Assembly: GCA_946886435.1 (NCBI GenBank)
Contig: CAMPIR010000015.1
Location: 1-13,445, forward strand
Direction of reading: 5' to 3'
From: an uncultured Candidatus Saccharibacteria bacterium
Lineage (GTDB): Bacteria > Patescibacteria > Saccharimonadia > Saccharimonadales > UBA5946
DNA: 13,445 nucleotides
Position numbers and translations under genes: made by a program. Positions 1 to 6,251 of the stretch are shown here, one piece after another. Under the pieces are notes generated by a model. It had not been told where the DNA came from, did no database searches, and saw nothing but the letters and a program-made list of their open reading frames with translations. Each line of letters starts with the position of its first letter. Positions within the stretch are counted from its first letter, which is position 1.

Positions 1-50
1 GACATACAGCCTCTCCCTCTCTACTACGTTTTGACTCTTCTATTGTACCA
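1..50 (-). promoter_or_regulatory. Promoter, SD and start codon of a gene leaving the left edge
   Basis: On the minus strand an extended -10 box, TGGTACAAT (42-50), follows the rpsP terminator. It is the same 9-mer as in the rpmF promoter. No good -35 is visible. Downstream comes the purine-rich GGGAGAGG, then ATG at 5-3, with spacing that suits a ribosome-binding site. Only five bases of the gene are in the window, so its product cannot be named. In many bacteria rpsP is followed by rimM, trmD or a KH-domain gene; whether that holds here is not visible. Confidence 0.4.
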
Positions 51-56
51 CGAGAA

Positions 57-76
57 AGCCGCCCACGGGGGCGGCT
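57..76 (-). terminator. Intrinsic terminator after rpsP
   Basis: An 8-bp GC-rich hairpin pairs 57-64 with 69-76 around a 4-base loop (65-68). On the minus strand it is followed by a short T-rich tail (TTTCT). It lies 30 bases downstream of the rpsP stop. The tail is weak, so termination may be partial. Confidence 0.6.
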
Positions 77-106
77 CGTCTACGCATCTAAACTAGAGAG
101 GAAAGT

Positions 107-472
107 TTAGGCTTCTGTCTCGGCTTCTGCTTCAGGAGCTTCTGCTGGGGCTTCTTCAGCCGGCTGGTTCTTGCGTAGCTTTTCAGGGTGCTTGATCGAA
201 GAATCTTTTTTGCTAGGCTGTTTTACCCATGAAGGCAGTTCAACCTTTTGGTCGGCCAGGATACGAACAACACGAGGTGTTGGCTGTGCGCCGTTGCCGA
301 GGTAGTAGTTGACCTTTTCCACGTCAATACGGGTTTCCTTGGTGTGTGGGTTGTAGTTACCAACATAAGCAACAACGCGACCGCTTGACGGGTGACGCTG
401 TGACTCCTGAACCGCGAGGCGGTAAACTGGCAAAGCCTTACGGCCGAGACGTTGCAAACGAATTGCGAGCAT
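107..472 (-). CDS. rpsP: 30S ribosomal protein S16
   Basis: S16 (bS16) is a small-subunit protein that helps assemble the 5' domain of 16S rRNA. The 121-residue product starts with the family's MLAIRLQRLGRK segment and carries the typical VYRLAVQES, GxYNP-like (VGNYNPHT) and NYYLGNGAQPTPRV segments over about residues 1-80. The last 20 residues are a Glu/Ala/Pro-rich low-complexity tail, and the whole protein is longer than the usual 75-90 residues. The start fits the family N-terminus. A possible SD (AGAGG, 486-490) lies 13 bases upstream, which is long. Expression is explained by a strong promoter at 559-587, leaving a leader of about 80 nt, and a terminator at 57-76. The gene is therefore likely a single transcription unit. 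Confidence 0.96.
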   Translation of the reverse strand: MLAIRLQRLGRKALPVYRLAVQESQRHPSSGRVVAYVGNYNPHTKETRIDVEKVNYYLGNGAQPTPRVVRILADQKVELPSWVKQPSKKDSSIKHPEKLRKNQPAEEAPAEAPEAEAETEA

Positions 473-558
473 GTATTATCTATGTCCTCTCTAAAACTTG
501 AACTTCTTTTTATAACAATATCTTCGTCGTATAGACTCGATATCACAATCAGTGGTTC

Positions 559-587
559 AGTATACTGTAAATTTTGTATTTGGTCAA
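559..587 (-). promoter_or_regulatory. rpsP promoter
   Basis: On the minus strand TTGACC (582-587) is separated by exactly 17 bases from TATACT (559-564), a near-consensus housekeeping promoter. The start point should fall near 552, giving rpsP an 80-nt leader. In that leader I see no convincing long hairpin. Confidence 0.75.
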
Positions 588-608
588 TCTGTTAACAAGA
601 CTTGCTTG

Positions 609-636
609 TTGGCAAATCATACCGCCTGGTTATAAT
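609..636 (+). promoter_or_regulatory. Promoter of a leaderless gene
   Basis: TTGGCA (609-614), a 16-base spacer and a consensus TATAAT (631-636). The ATG at 643 is the seventh base after the -10 box, exactly where transcription is expected to start. There is no room for a Shine-Dalgarno sequence, so the mRNA is probably leaderless. Confidence 0.7.
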
Positions 637-642
637 TAGCCT

Positions 643-1254
643 ATGAAGACACCCGACGAGCAGCCCAGTCACAACGAAAACAAAAATCTTGAGCCAGCCT
701 TTACCGATATCCTGAGAGAGCTCGACGCCAGCGACACACGGCTTTTGATGTCTTATGCCCGACATATCGATCACTCGGGCCTACATACAGCGGCTGATGT
801 CGACGGGGCTCTGACGCGCATTGAGGAGTCATTTACTCACATGATTCGCAAGGTATTCCACGGTGATATGGGCAGCGTCGAAGAGCGCAGCCTTGTTGTG
901 GCTCAGGTCTTTGACGACCTTATAGACAGGCGTATTGATCTTTTTACCGAATATACACAGATGACCCCCAAGACTCCGGAGGAACATACAGCCGCTCGCC
1001 TGGAGTTAGTCAAGGAGCTACAGCGAACCTTAACGGATTCTGCTGAGGTGTTTCGCGGCGAAATGCTCGATCAGTTCTATGCTATCCTCTCAACGGATGC
1101 AAAAATCGTCGACTCACTTAGAGAACGCCCTCGGTTCGGTAATTTAGCATCGAGGTTCGGTGATCTCGCATTAACCCATTCAAGGGATGTGCTTAAAATC
1201 GGCCTCGGCGTTGCACTCGGTACAATAGTAGCCCAACGGTTTGCCCGGAAATAA
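643..1254 (+). CDS. Hypothetical protein, possibly tail-anchored
   Basis: I do not recognise this 203-residue protein. It is acidic and mostly predicted helical, with no cysteine and no obvious catalytic motif. Residues 20-160 contain heptad-like stretches (for example around 50-100 and 115-150) that could form a helical bundle. The C-terminus has a short hydrophobic glycine-rich segment (about residues 184-198) ending in RFARK, which could be a weak tail anchor or an amphipathic helix. The ATG is the first base or so of the predicted transcript, so the start is supported by the promoter rather than by an SD. It ends with TAA directly against the stop of the convergent glyA, with no base between them. 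Codon use looks like that of its neighbours, so I read it as a real gene, function unknown. Confidence 0.75.
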   Translation: MKTPDEQPSHNENKNLEPAFTDILRELDASDTRLLMSYARHIDHSGLHTAADVDGALTRIEESFTHMIRKVFHGDMGSVEERSLVVAQVFDDLIDRRIDLFTEYTQMTPKTPEEHTAARLELVKELQRTLTDSAEVFRGEMLDQFYAILSTDAKIVDSLRERPRFGNLASRFGDLALTHSRDVLKIGLGVALGTIVAQRFARK

Positions 1255-2538
1255 CTAGCTAGAGATATCGCTGGGGAGTGGGAATTGACGGGCGAAGGCC
1301 GTAACTTCATCACGTAATCTAGCTAGTTCAGCCTCATCATCGCGAGCCTCGATAGCGCTTCGCATCCACTGAGCGATTTGCGGCATATGCGATTCAACGA
1401 GACCTCTCGTCGTCAGCGCGGGCGTACCGAGCCGAACACCGCTCGGTCGAAAAGGAGGCAAGGGGTCATCGGGAATGGCGTTCTTGTTCAGCGTTAGACC
1501 GATCGCATCACAGGCAACCTCAACCACACTTCCGTCGATACCGAAACTCGACTGCACATCAGCCATGATGAGGTGATTACTCGTGCCGCCGGTGATGAGC
1601 CGGAAACCTTGATCCTGGAGCGCACTCGCGAGTGCAGCGGCGTTTCGTACGACCTGCACAGCATAGTCCTTGAACTCAGGTTCGAGCGCCTCGCCGAACG
1701 CCACAGCCTTTGCGGCAATAGTGTGCATATGCGGACCGCCCTGCATACCCGGAAACACGGCGCGGTCGATGAGTGTTGGTATATTTTCCAATGTTTTTTC
1801 GGGAGCACGGAGTGGATTACCAACGACGCCCTTACTGAGGATCAATCCGCCGCGCGGACCACGCAAGGTTTTATGTGTCGTCGTTGTGATGACGTGAAAT
1901 CCGTAGTCAAACGGGTTTTTACTGACCCCGCCTACGATCAAACCGGCAACATGGGCCATATCTGCCATAAGGAGCGCACCTACTTCGTTGCCGATGCTCG
2001 CAAACTTTTCATAGTCGAGTTCGCGTGGGTAGCCGGAGAAACCGGCCAGGATAATCTTTGGACGATAGGTGAGCGCAAGCTCTCGCAGTTCTTCATAATC
2101 GATCTCGCCGGTTGCGACGTCTTTCATCTTGTAGCGCACAAAGTTATACAGCTTCGCGGAGCGTGTCACCGGAGCCCCGTGCGTGAGGTGACCACCGTGA
2201 CTGAGATCCATAGCGAGCACCGTATCGCCCGGCTCAAGCCACGCGCTGTAAACGGCCTCGTTTGCCGGTGCACCGCTATGCGGTTGAACGTTGGCGTGAT
2301 CGGCACCAAAGAGCTGCTTGGCACGGTCGATTGCCAGTTGTTCGACCCGATCAGTGAACTCTTGACCGCCATAGTAGCGTCGGCCAGGATAACCTTCGGA
2401 ATATTTGTTGGTATAAACGCTACCGAGAGCCGTCAAAACGTCGCGGCTCACGTAGTTTTCGCTCGGAATCAGCTCAAGCCCGTCGCGCTGGCGGGTCTCT
2501 TCGCTCTGTATAAGTTCATTGATGTCATCGTCGTTCAT
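1255..2538 (-). CDS. glyA: Serine hydroxymethyltransferase
   Basis: This PLP enzyme converts serine and tetrahydrofolate to glycine and 5,10-methylene-THF, feeding one-carbon metabolism in the cytosol. At 427 residues it has normal family length. Visible landmarks are ELIPSENYVS (22-31), NKYSEGYPGRRYYGG (44-58), QPHSGAPANEAVY (85-97), DLSHGGHLTHG (111-121) and the PLP-lysine motif TTTTHKTLRGPRGG, in which Lys223 is the expected Schiff-base residue. The C-terminal half keeps PGMQGGPH, SNHLIMADV and RLGTPALTTRG. The start is supported by GGAGAA (2546-2551), 7 bases upstream, and by a TATACT box at 2560-2565. The stop abuts the stop of the convergent hypothetical gene, and no separate terminator is visible. 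Confidence 0.97.
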   Translation of the reverse strand: MNDDDINELIQSEETRQRDGLELIPSENYVSRDVLTALGSVYTNKYSEGYPGRRYYGGQEFTDRVEQLAIDRAKQLFGADHANVQPHSGAPANEAVYSAWLEPGDTVLAMDLSHGGHLTHGAPVTRSAKLYNFVRYKMKDVATGEIDYEELRELALTYRPKIILAGFSGYPRELDYEKFASIGNEVGALLMADMAHVAGLIVGGVSKNPFDYGFHVITTTTHKTLRGPRGGLILSKGVVGNPLRAPEKTLENIPTLIDRAVFPGMQGGPHMHTIAAKAVAFGEALEPEFKDYAVQVVRNAAALASALQDQGFRLITGGTSNHLIMADVQSSFGIDGSVVEVACDAIGLTLNKNAIPDDPLPPFRPSGVRLGTPALTTRGLVESHMPQIAQWMRSAIEARDDEAELARLRDEVTAFARQFPLPSDISS

Positions 2539-2545
2539 GGTGTAG

Positions 2546-2565
2546 TTCTCCAGATATTTAGTATA
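2546..2565 (-). promoter_or_regulatory. glyA -10 box and ribosome-binding site
   Basis: On the minus strand TATACT (2560-2565) is followed, after a short leader, by GGAGAA (2546-2551) seven bases before the glyA ATG. No clear -35 hexamer is seen at 16-18 bases. The leader would be about 15 nt, so glyA has a conventional SD-led start, unlike several neighbours. Confidence 0.55.
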
Positions 2566-2593
2566 CCCCCTATCCCATCAGAATTGCGACCGG

Positions 2594-2599
2594 TACAAT
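2594..2599 (+). promoter_or_regulatory. Likely -10 box of the acyltransferase-like gene
   Basis: TACAAT at 2594-2599 ends nine bases before the ATG at 2609, so a transcript would have a leader of only about 2-3 nt. No SD is present. No convincing -35 hexamer lies 16-18 bases upstream, which keeps confidence low. It faces the glyA promoter about 30 bases away. Confidence 0.4.
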
Positions 2600-2608
2600 A
2601 ATATCCAT

Positions 2609-3850
2609 ATGCAGAACAAAAACGTCTATGCCGGCAGGATAAACAGTCTCGATGTCTACCGCGGTATAGCACTTGCCTGCGTTATCTTTTTTCATACGGC
2701 GATATATAGCTATGGCGGCATGTCGAGCATTGATTTCGATAACCCTCCCCTCTTTGTTGTATTGTTCGCGACCATGGGGCTATGGGGTGGAATATTTATC
2801 ATGTTATCTCTCATCACGAGCAGTCTCAGTATCCAACGTAACCTTGCTCGCCCCAGCAACAACCGTCGCAAAGTCCTAACCTACACCGTATACGCGAGTG
2901 GTCTTTATATCCTCCTCCACTACGCGCTCAGTTTCTTGCTCGGGCGGTGGGAGTTGTCACTCGGTTCGGCTAACAACCCCATGACCCTAACTGCGGAACT
3001 GCTCCGCAACAATCAGATCGGTTTTCCTGAAATGGGTGCGTTTTTTGATGGTTCGGTATTATCGACTATTGGCCTCAATCTCCTGCTTCTCGGCGCGCTC
3101 ATGTACGCTTTATTCCGTAAACCTTCCGTCCAGAACGAAAAAAGAGCCTACGTTGTTCTCGGAAGTCTCACGGCGCTGATGGTATTCGTCTCGTTCAGCC
3201 GGATGTATTTATACCCAGCTATAACGACCGCGGTCGAGTCTGAGAATTATCTCACTGCTACCGTGCTTGGCTGGCTGCTGGGCTCACCCTATCCGGTCGT
3301 TACCTACAGCCTCTACGGGTTATTCGGTGCAATTATCGGGGTAATGGTCCATCATGATCGGTTGCATTATATCCGGCGCTACCTATCTCCCATAGGGGTC
3401 GTAGCGGTGATCGCTGGTATCATCGGATGCTTGAGTTTGCCGGTGACTATCGGTAAAGCCGATCTGTTCTGGCAATGGAAAGCTATCATGGATCTCGGAA
3501 TCTTCCTGCTGATTGCGGTCTTTGCGCTCGGTATCGTCCAGCCAATGCAACGTGGCATGAGGCACTATACGATATTTATCTGGATTAGCCGCATCAGCCT
3601 GACGATATATCTTCTCGAAACAACCATGTCTGAGATACTGCGCAGTGCCTGGTTTATGGTACTTCCAGGTTGGAACCTATCATATGTCGGCACCAGTGCG
3701 TTTGCCGTCTTTCACGTGCTGTGGTGGTTCATGATCGTTTATCTCTGGTCTCGTATCCAGTTCCGGTACAGCCTAGAATACTTCTGGACGAAGTTCTTCC
3801 GAACGCTCGGTAAAAGATCCACAAAACTAGAACGCATCCAGCACCTGTAG
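2609..3850 (+). CDS. Polytopic membrane protein, acyltransferase-like (DUF1624/HGSNAT or acyltransferase-3 type)
   Basis: A 413-residue integral membrane protein with about ten hydrophobic segments, for example near residues 20-36, 48-72, 90-111, 150-168 and 180-198, and more to about 380. The N-terminus has the pattern R10-xx-SLDVYRG (13-19) followed by a first membrane helix with His29. This pattern is typical of DUF1624/heparan-alpha-glucosaminide N-acetyltransferase-like and YeiB/acyltransferase-3 proteins, which move acyl groups across or at the membrane onto glycans or lipids. The exact family and substrate cannot be decided from sequence by eye. The C-terminus (from about 385) is basic and probably cytoplasmic. 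It diverges from glyA, converges with rnc 15 bases away, and seems monocistronic. Confidence 0.75.
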   Translation: MQNKNVYAGRINSLDVYRGIALACVIFFHTAIYSYGGMSSIDFDNPPLFVVLFATMGLWGGIFIMLSLITSSLSIQRNLARPSNNRRKVLTYTVYASGLYILLHYALSFLLGRWELSLGSANNPMTLTAELLRNNQIGFPEMGAFFDGSVLSTIGLNLLLLGALMYALFRKPSVQNEKRAYVVLGSLTALMVFVSFSRMYLYPAITTAVESENYLTATVLGWLLGSPYPVVTYSLYGLFGAIIGVMVHHDRLHYIRRYLSPIGVVAVIAGIIGCLSLPVTIGKADLFWQWKAIMDLGIFLLIAVFALGIVQPMQRGMRHYTIFIWISRISLTIYLLETTMSEILRSAWFMVLPGWNLSYVGTSAFAVFHVLWWFMIVYLWSRIQFRYSLEYFWTKFFRTLGKRSTKLERIQHL

Positions 3851-3874
3851 AGAGAGTGTGGGGTGTTATTTTTT
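3840..3874 (+). terminator. Weak candidate terminator of the acyltransferase-like gene
   Basis: A 6-bp stem with one G-T pair (3840-3845 with 3862-3867) closes a 16-base loop and is followed by ATTTTTT (3868-3874). It overlaps both the stop codon of the upstream gene and the convergent end of rnc. The large loop makes this a low-confidence call. Confidence 0.3.
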
Positions 3875-4591
3875 AGGTTTGCGGGTTTTGTACGCCTGCA
3901 ATGCCGTGGTTGCTGCTTGTTGCTGTGCGATCTGTTTCGATGGGCCGGTACCGGTTCCCATCAGCTCGTTCCCGACATAAACACCGAGAGTAAATATCTT
4001 TTCATGATCGGGACCGATCTCTTCGATAACCCGGTACTGCGGCGTCATGCCGTCGACGCTCTGTGAGACTTCCTGGAGGTGTGATTTCGCATCGCGCCAG
4101 CTCTCGGTCTCTAGGATACCGTCGAGTTTGCTCAGGATATGTTTTGCGATAAATTCAGCGGTAACATCGTAGCCCTTTTCGAGGTAGATTGCACCGATCA
4201 GCGCTTCGAACGCATTAGCCAGTATCTGCTGGCGCGCACGGTCACTACCACGCTTTTCGCCTCGGCTCAGGCGCAGGAGTGGCTCGTAGCCGAGCCGTTG
4301 GCCAGCTTCGCCGATGCTCTCGGTTCGTACGAGCGCCGAACGCCAGCTCGTCAGGATACCCTCCGGCTCGTCATATTTGCGGTAGAGATGGTCGGTCACG
4401 ACCAGTTCAAGTACCGCGTCACCCAGAAACTCAAGCCGTTCGTTGTGGACATGGGCGCTCTTTTTGTGCTCGTTCATATAGCTGCGGTGAGTAAAAGCAT
4501 CAATGAGTAGTCCGATATTTTCAAACTCAAAACCAAGCTCGCTACGAGCGAACTCTTGGTAAGGTACGGTGTCGACGTGATGTAGTGTCAT
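3866..4591 (-). CDS. rnc: Ribonuclease III
   Basis: RNase III cuts double-stranded RNA, maturing rRNA precursors and some mRNAs. The 241-residue protein has the catalytic domain (about 10-155) and a C-terminal dsRNA-binding domain (about 168-236), normal family architecture. The signature NERLEFLGDAVLEL (50-63) supplies Glu51, Glu54 and Asp58. The second metal-binding segment reads ILANAFEALIGAIYLE: Glu129 is kept, but the position that is Asp114 in E. coli is Asn126. It starts 7 bases after the Nudix gene stop and is the last gene of the rpmF-nusB-Nudix-rnc cluster, so it is probably co-transcribed with them. Only a weak SD (GAG) is visible. It could be catalytically altered, but the fold assignment is firm. 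Confidence 0.95.
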   Translation of the reverse strand: MTLHHVDTVPYQEFARSELGFEFENIGLLIDAFTHRSYMNEHKKSAHVHNERLEFLGDAVLELVVTDHLYRKYDEPEGILTSWRSALVRTESIGEAGQRLGYEPLLRLSRGEKRGSDRARQQILANAFEALIGAIYLEKGYDVTAEFIAKHILSKLDGILETESWRDAKSHLQEVSQSVDGMTPQYRVIEEIGPDHEKIFTLGVYVGNELMGTGTGPSKQIAQQQAATTALQAYKTRKPKK

Positions 4592-4598
4592 GATCGCT

Positions 4599-5111
4599 CT
4601 ATAGCCCCTGTTGTCGGATACGTTTCATGGCGAGCAGCATCAGTTTACCGATGTCTTCGTACTCAATCGCTTCGAGAGCATCATGAAACTTAAACCATTT
4701 GATGCCATTCATCCAGTCCTCTTTCTTGATGTTGTCGGTGTCGCCAAGCGCTTTGACCAGGTAGATCTGAGTCGTCATCAGTACGAGCGTGCTGACGCGG
4801 CGGTAACGAAAATGGATCTTGCCGAGCCAGCAGATCGCTTCGGCTTCCATGATTCCTGCCTCTTCACCGATCTCACGAAGTGCGGTCTCCTGGGCGGTCT
4901 CGCCCTCTTCTATGTGACCCTTCGGAATCGTCCACCGGTCTTTTGCATCCTGAATCAGCAGTATCTCGACATCGCCTTTTTTGTTACGACGAAAAACTAT
5001 ACCGCCAGCAGTTGGCTCACGGACTACTTCATCAATCGACTGTTTCTTGCGCGAAAAGTATTTTTTGAACTTGTCTATTGATTCATCAAACTTTGGCTTT
5101 TGCATCGGCAT
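4599..5111 (-). CDS. Nudix hydrolase, Ap4A-hydrolase-like
   Basis: Nudix enzymes cleave nucleoside diphosphates linked to another group. The 170-residue protein has a 30-residue Lys-rich N-terminal extension, then TAGGIVFRR (34-42), WTIPKGHIEEGET (60-72) and a perfect Nudix box from Gly65 to Ile87 (G-x5-E-x7-REIGEEAGI). The WTIPKGHIEEGE stretch resembles bis(5'-nucleosyl)-tetraphosphatases of the MutT/NUDT2 kind, so hydrolysis of Ap4A or a related alarmone is the best guess; the substrate is not proven. The start at 5111 is chosen for the SD AGGAG (5118-5122), six bases upstream. It overlaps the end of nusB by 26 bases and precedes rnc by 7, which indicates translational coupling in one operon. 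Confidence 0.88.
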   Translation of the reverse strand: MPMQKPKFDESIDKFKKYFSRKKQSIDEVVREPTAGGIVFRRNKKGDVEILLIQDAKDRWTIPKGHIEEGETAQETALREIGEEAGIMEAEAICWLGKIHFRYRRVSTLVLMTTQIYLVKALGDTDNIKKEDWMNGIKWFKFHDALEAIEYEDIGKLMLLAMKRIRQQGL

Positions 5112-5547
5112 CTTTATCTCCTACCAGCGTTCGGTAGGCGGTCCCAAGGACGCCGTTTACGAATTTACTGGAGTTATCAGAACCGAATGCCTTGGCAAGT
5201 TCAACGGCCTCGTTGATTGCAACCTTTGGCGGCACGACATCACCTGACTCCTTGAGCTCGTAGACAGCCATGCGGAGGATTGTTCGGTCAACACGGGCGA
5301 TCTGGTCAATCGGCCACTCTGGAGCAATCGGTTGGATGATTGCGTCGAGATCACCGGTGCTACCCATAACGCCGTGGACCAACGCTTCGATAAAGGCGGT
5401 GTCCTCAACGGTATCTTTGTAGCGCTCGGTGTTGCGCTCGAGAATGTCATCGATCGATACCGAGTCGTCTTCACACTGGGCACGAAACTCGTACTCATAC
5501 AGGCTTTGTAGAGCGATGATGCGGCCGAGGTGTCGATTTGATGCCAT
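5086..5547 (-). CDS. nusB: Transcription antitermination factor NusB
   Basis: NusB binds the boxA RNA together with ribosomal protein S10 (NusE) to make rRNA transcription resistant to premature termination. The 153-residue all-helical protein matches the family in length and in its N-terminal RxxALQSLYEYE pattern (residues 9-20). It also has the highly typical C-terminal half DRTILRMAVYEL, VPPKVAINEAVELAKAFG and SSKFVNGVLGT. The last 10 residues are a Lys/Ala/Asp-rich tail. No strong SD precedes the ATG. The gene lies 47 bases after rpmF and overlaps the Nudix gene. Reading with rpmF and rnc makes sense functionally, since all three serve ribosome production. Confidence 0.93.
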   Translation of the reverse strand: MASNRHLGRIIALQSLYEYEFRAQCEDDSVSIDDILERNTERYKDTVEDTAFIEALVHGVMGSTGDLDAIIQPIAPEWPIDQIARVDRTILRMAVYELKESGDVVPPKVAINEAVELAKAFGSDNSSKFVNGVLGTAYRTLVGDKDADAKAKV

Positions 5548-5594
5548 GATCGGTTCTTTTTGCTTACGTTAAATTACTAAAACTATACACTTCA

Positions 5595-5738
5595 CTATTT
5601 CTTTTTGCCAGTTTCACGTCGTGTAGTGTGAACCTTGACTGGTGACTTGCCGTTGACGGCACGTGCCAGTTTCAGAACCAGGTGTGAGCGTCGGAGACCC
5701 GTTTTGCGGGGGCTGGTCTGCTTCTTTGGTTTACCCAT
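5595..5738 (-). CDS. rpmF: 50S ribosomal protein L32 (short, cysteine-free)
   Basis: The 47-residue, very basic product begins MGKPKKQTSPRKTGLRRSH, the L32 pattern (KPKK-TS-x-RRSH), and ends ETGKKK. The four zinc-binding cysteines of the C+ form are absent, so this is a C-minus bL32. The identification rests on this pattern and on the neighbours, since rpmF is often near nusB or rnc. The ATG is supported by AGGAG ten bases upstream and by a strong promoter at 5781-5809. It is the first gene of the cluster rpmF-nusB-Nudix-rnc. Confidence 0.78.
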   Translation of the reverse strand: MGKPKKQTSPRKTGLRRSHLVLKLARAVNGKSPVKVHTTRRETGKKK

Positions 5739-5780
5739 GTAAAAAGTACTCCTTTTCGGTTGATGTTAAACTTGATAGTT

Positions 5781-5809
5781 ATTGTACCAGTAACAGCGGT
5801 ATTTCTCAA
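5781..5809 (-). promoter_or_regulatory. Promoter of the rpmF-nusB-Nudix-rnc cluster
   Basis: TTGAGA (5804-5809), 17 bases, then TACAAT (5781-5786) preceded by TGG, giving an extended -10. The start point should be near 5774, leaving a leader of about 35 nt with the SD of rpmF. Its -35 is only 19 bases from the -35 of the divergent small-membrane-protein promoter. Confidence 0.75.
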
Positions 5810-5828
5810 GTTGTTTTGATGACAAATA

Positions 5829-5857
5829 TTGACATATAACGCATATTGTGTTAATAT
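5829..5857 (+). promoter_or_regulatory. Near-consensus promoter of the small membrane protein gene
   Basis: A perfect TTGACA (5829-5834), a 17-base spacer and TAATAT (5852-5857). The start point is expected around 5864. This is among the best -35/-10 matches in the window, which suggests a well-expressed transcript. Confidence 0.78.
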
Positions 5858-5864
5858 AGATAGA

Positions 5865-5912
5865 TTGAGGTGGCCTGTCCACTTCAACGATTCCTTCCCC
5901 GAGTTGAAAGGA
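5865..5912 (+). promoter_or_regulatory. Structured 5' leader with SD-sequestering hairpin
   Basis: Right at the predicted transcript start a 9-bp hairpin can form: TTGAGGTGG (5865-5873) with CCACTTCAA (5879-5887), loop 5874-5878. A second pairing, TCCTT (5892-5896) with AAGGA (5908-5912), would mask the SD of the next gene. A third, TTCAAC (5883-5888) with GTTGAA (5903-5908), excludes both. The three pairings are seen directly; a switching role is inference. Confidence 0.4.
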
Positions 5913-5919
5913 TGAGGGT

Positions 5920-6186
5920 ATGAGCCTCATTGTGCTGTTCGTGATCGAGTTCGTTGGGTGGGTCTGCTTCAACCGGATCACCCCCTTCTCGACACCACGC
6001 GTTTTAATCGCACTCTCGACTACTAGTGGCTTTGCGCTCTGTATCGCCACCTATTTGGCGATGTGTGATCTTCTGGCGCTTGCGCCGCACTTCGACCTGT
6101 TCAACGTGATGATCTTTGGGCTCATCAATGCGCTAATCGCGCTCATGATCGCCTTCACGTCGCTCACCCTCCAGACACGTAGCTAA
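5920..6186 (+). CDS. Small hydrophobic membrane protein, unknown
   Basis: An 88-residue protein that I cannot assign to a family. It has three hydrophobic segments, about residues 2-17, 29-54 and 60-82, separated by short polar turns (NRITPFSTPR; APHFDL). It is rich in Leu, Ile, Ala and Phe and has three cysteines (16, 41, 49). The ATG follows AAGGA by 7 bases. The gene sits alone between a near-consensus promoter (5829-5857) and a strong terminator (6201-6230), so it is a complete single-gene unit. It is transcribed divergently from rpmF and converges with leuS. It could be a small transport- or stress-related membrane protein, but nothing in the sequence decides this. Confidence 0.7.
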   Translation: MSLIVLFVIEFVGWVCFNRITPFSTPRVLIALSTTSGFALCIATYLAMCDLLALAPHFDLFNVMIFGLINALIALMIAFTSLTLQTRS

Positions 6187-6200
6187 CCGCGGAAGGATTC

Positions 6201-6230
6201 AGCCCTGTCTCAACCGAGATGGGGCTTTTT
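6201..6230 (+). terminator. Strong intrinsic terminator of the small membrane protein gene
   Basis: An 11-bp stem including two G-T pairs (6201-6211 with 6216-6226) and an AACC loop, followed by a T run continuing the stem end (GGGGCTTTTT). It begins 15 bases after the stop at 6186. On the minus strand the same hairpin lies after leuS but has no T tract there. Confidence 0.85.
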
Positions 6231-6251
6231 CCATGCTTTTTCATGGGAGGA

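Noticed and set aside
1573..2601. Plus-strand open frame of 342 residues opposite glyA
   Set aside because: It mirrors the well-conserved serine hydroxymethyltransferase on the minus strand, has no SD or promoter, and its protein is low in recognisable structure.
5864..6230. The promoter-terminator unit as RNase P RNA or tmRNA
   Set aside because: The size fits, but the conserved RNase P and tmRNA core motifs are missing and a credible SD-led membrane-protein frame fills most of it.
6231..6246. CCATG/CATGG hairpin after the small membrane protein terminator as the leuS terminator
   Set aside because: On the minus strand it has no T tract and only a 5-bp stem, so I see no real support.
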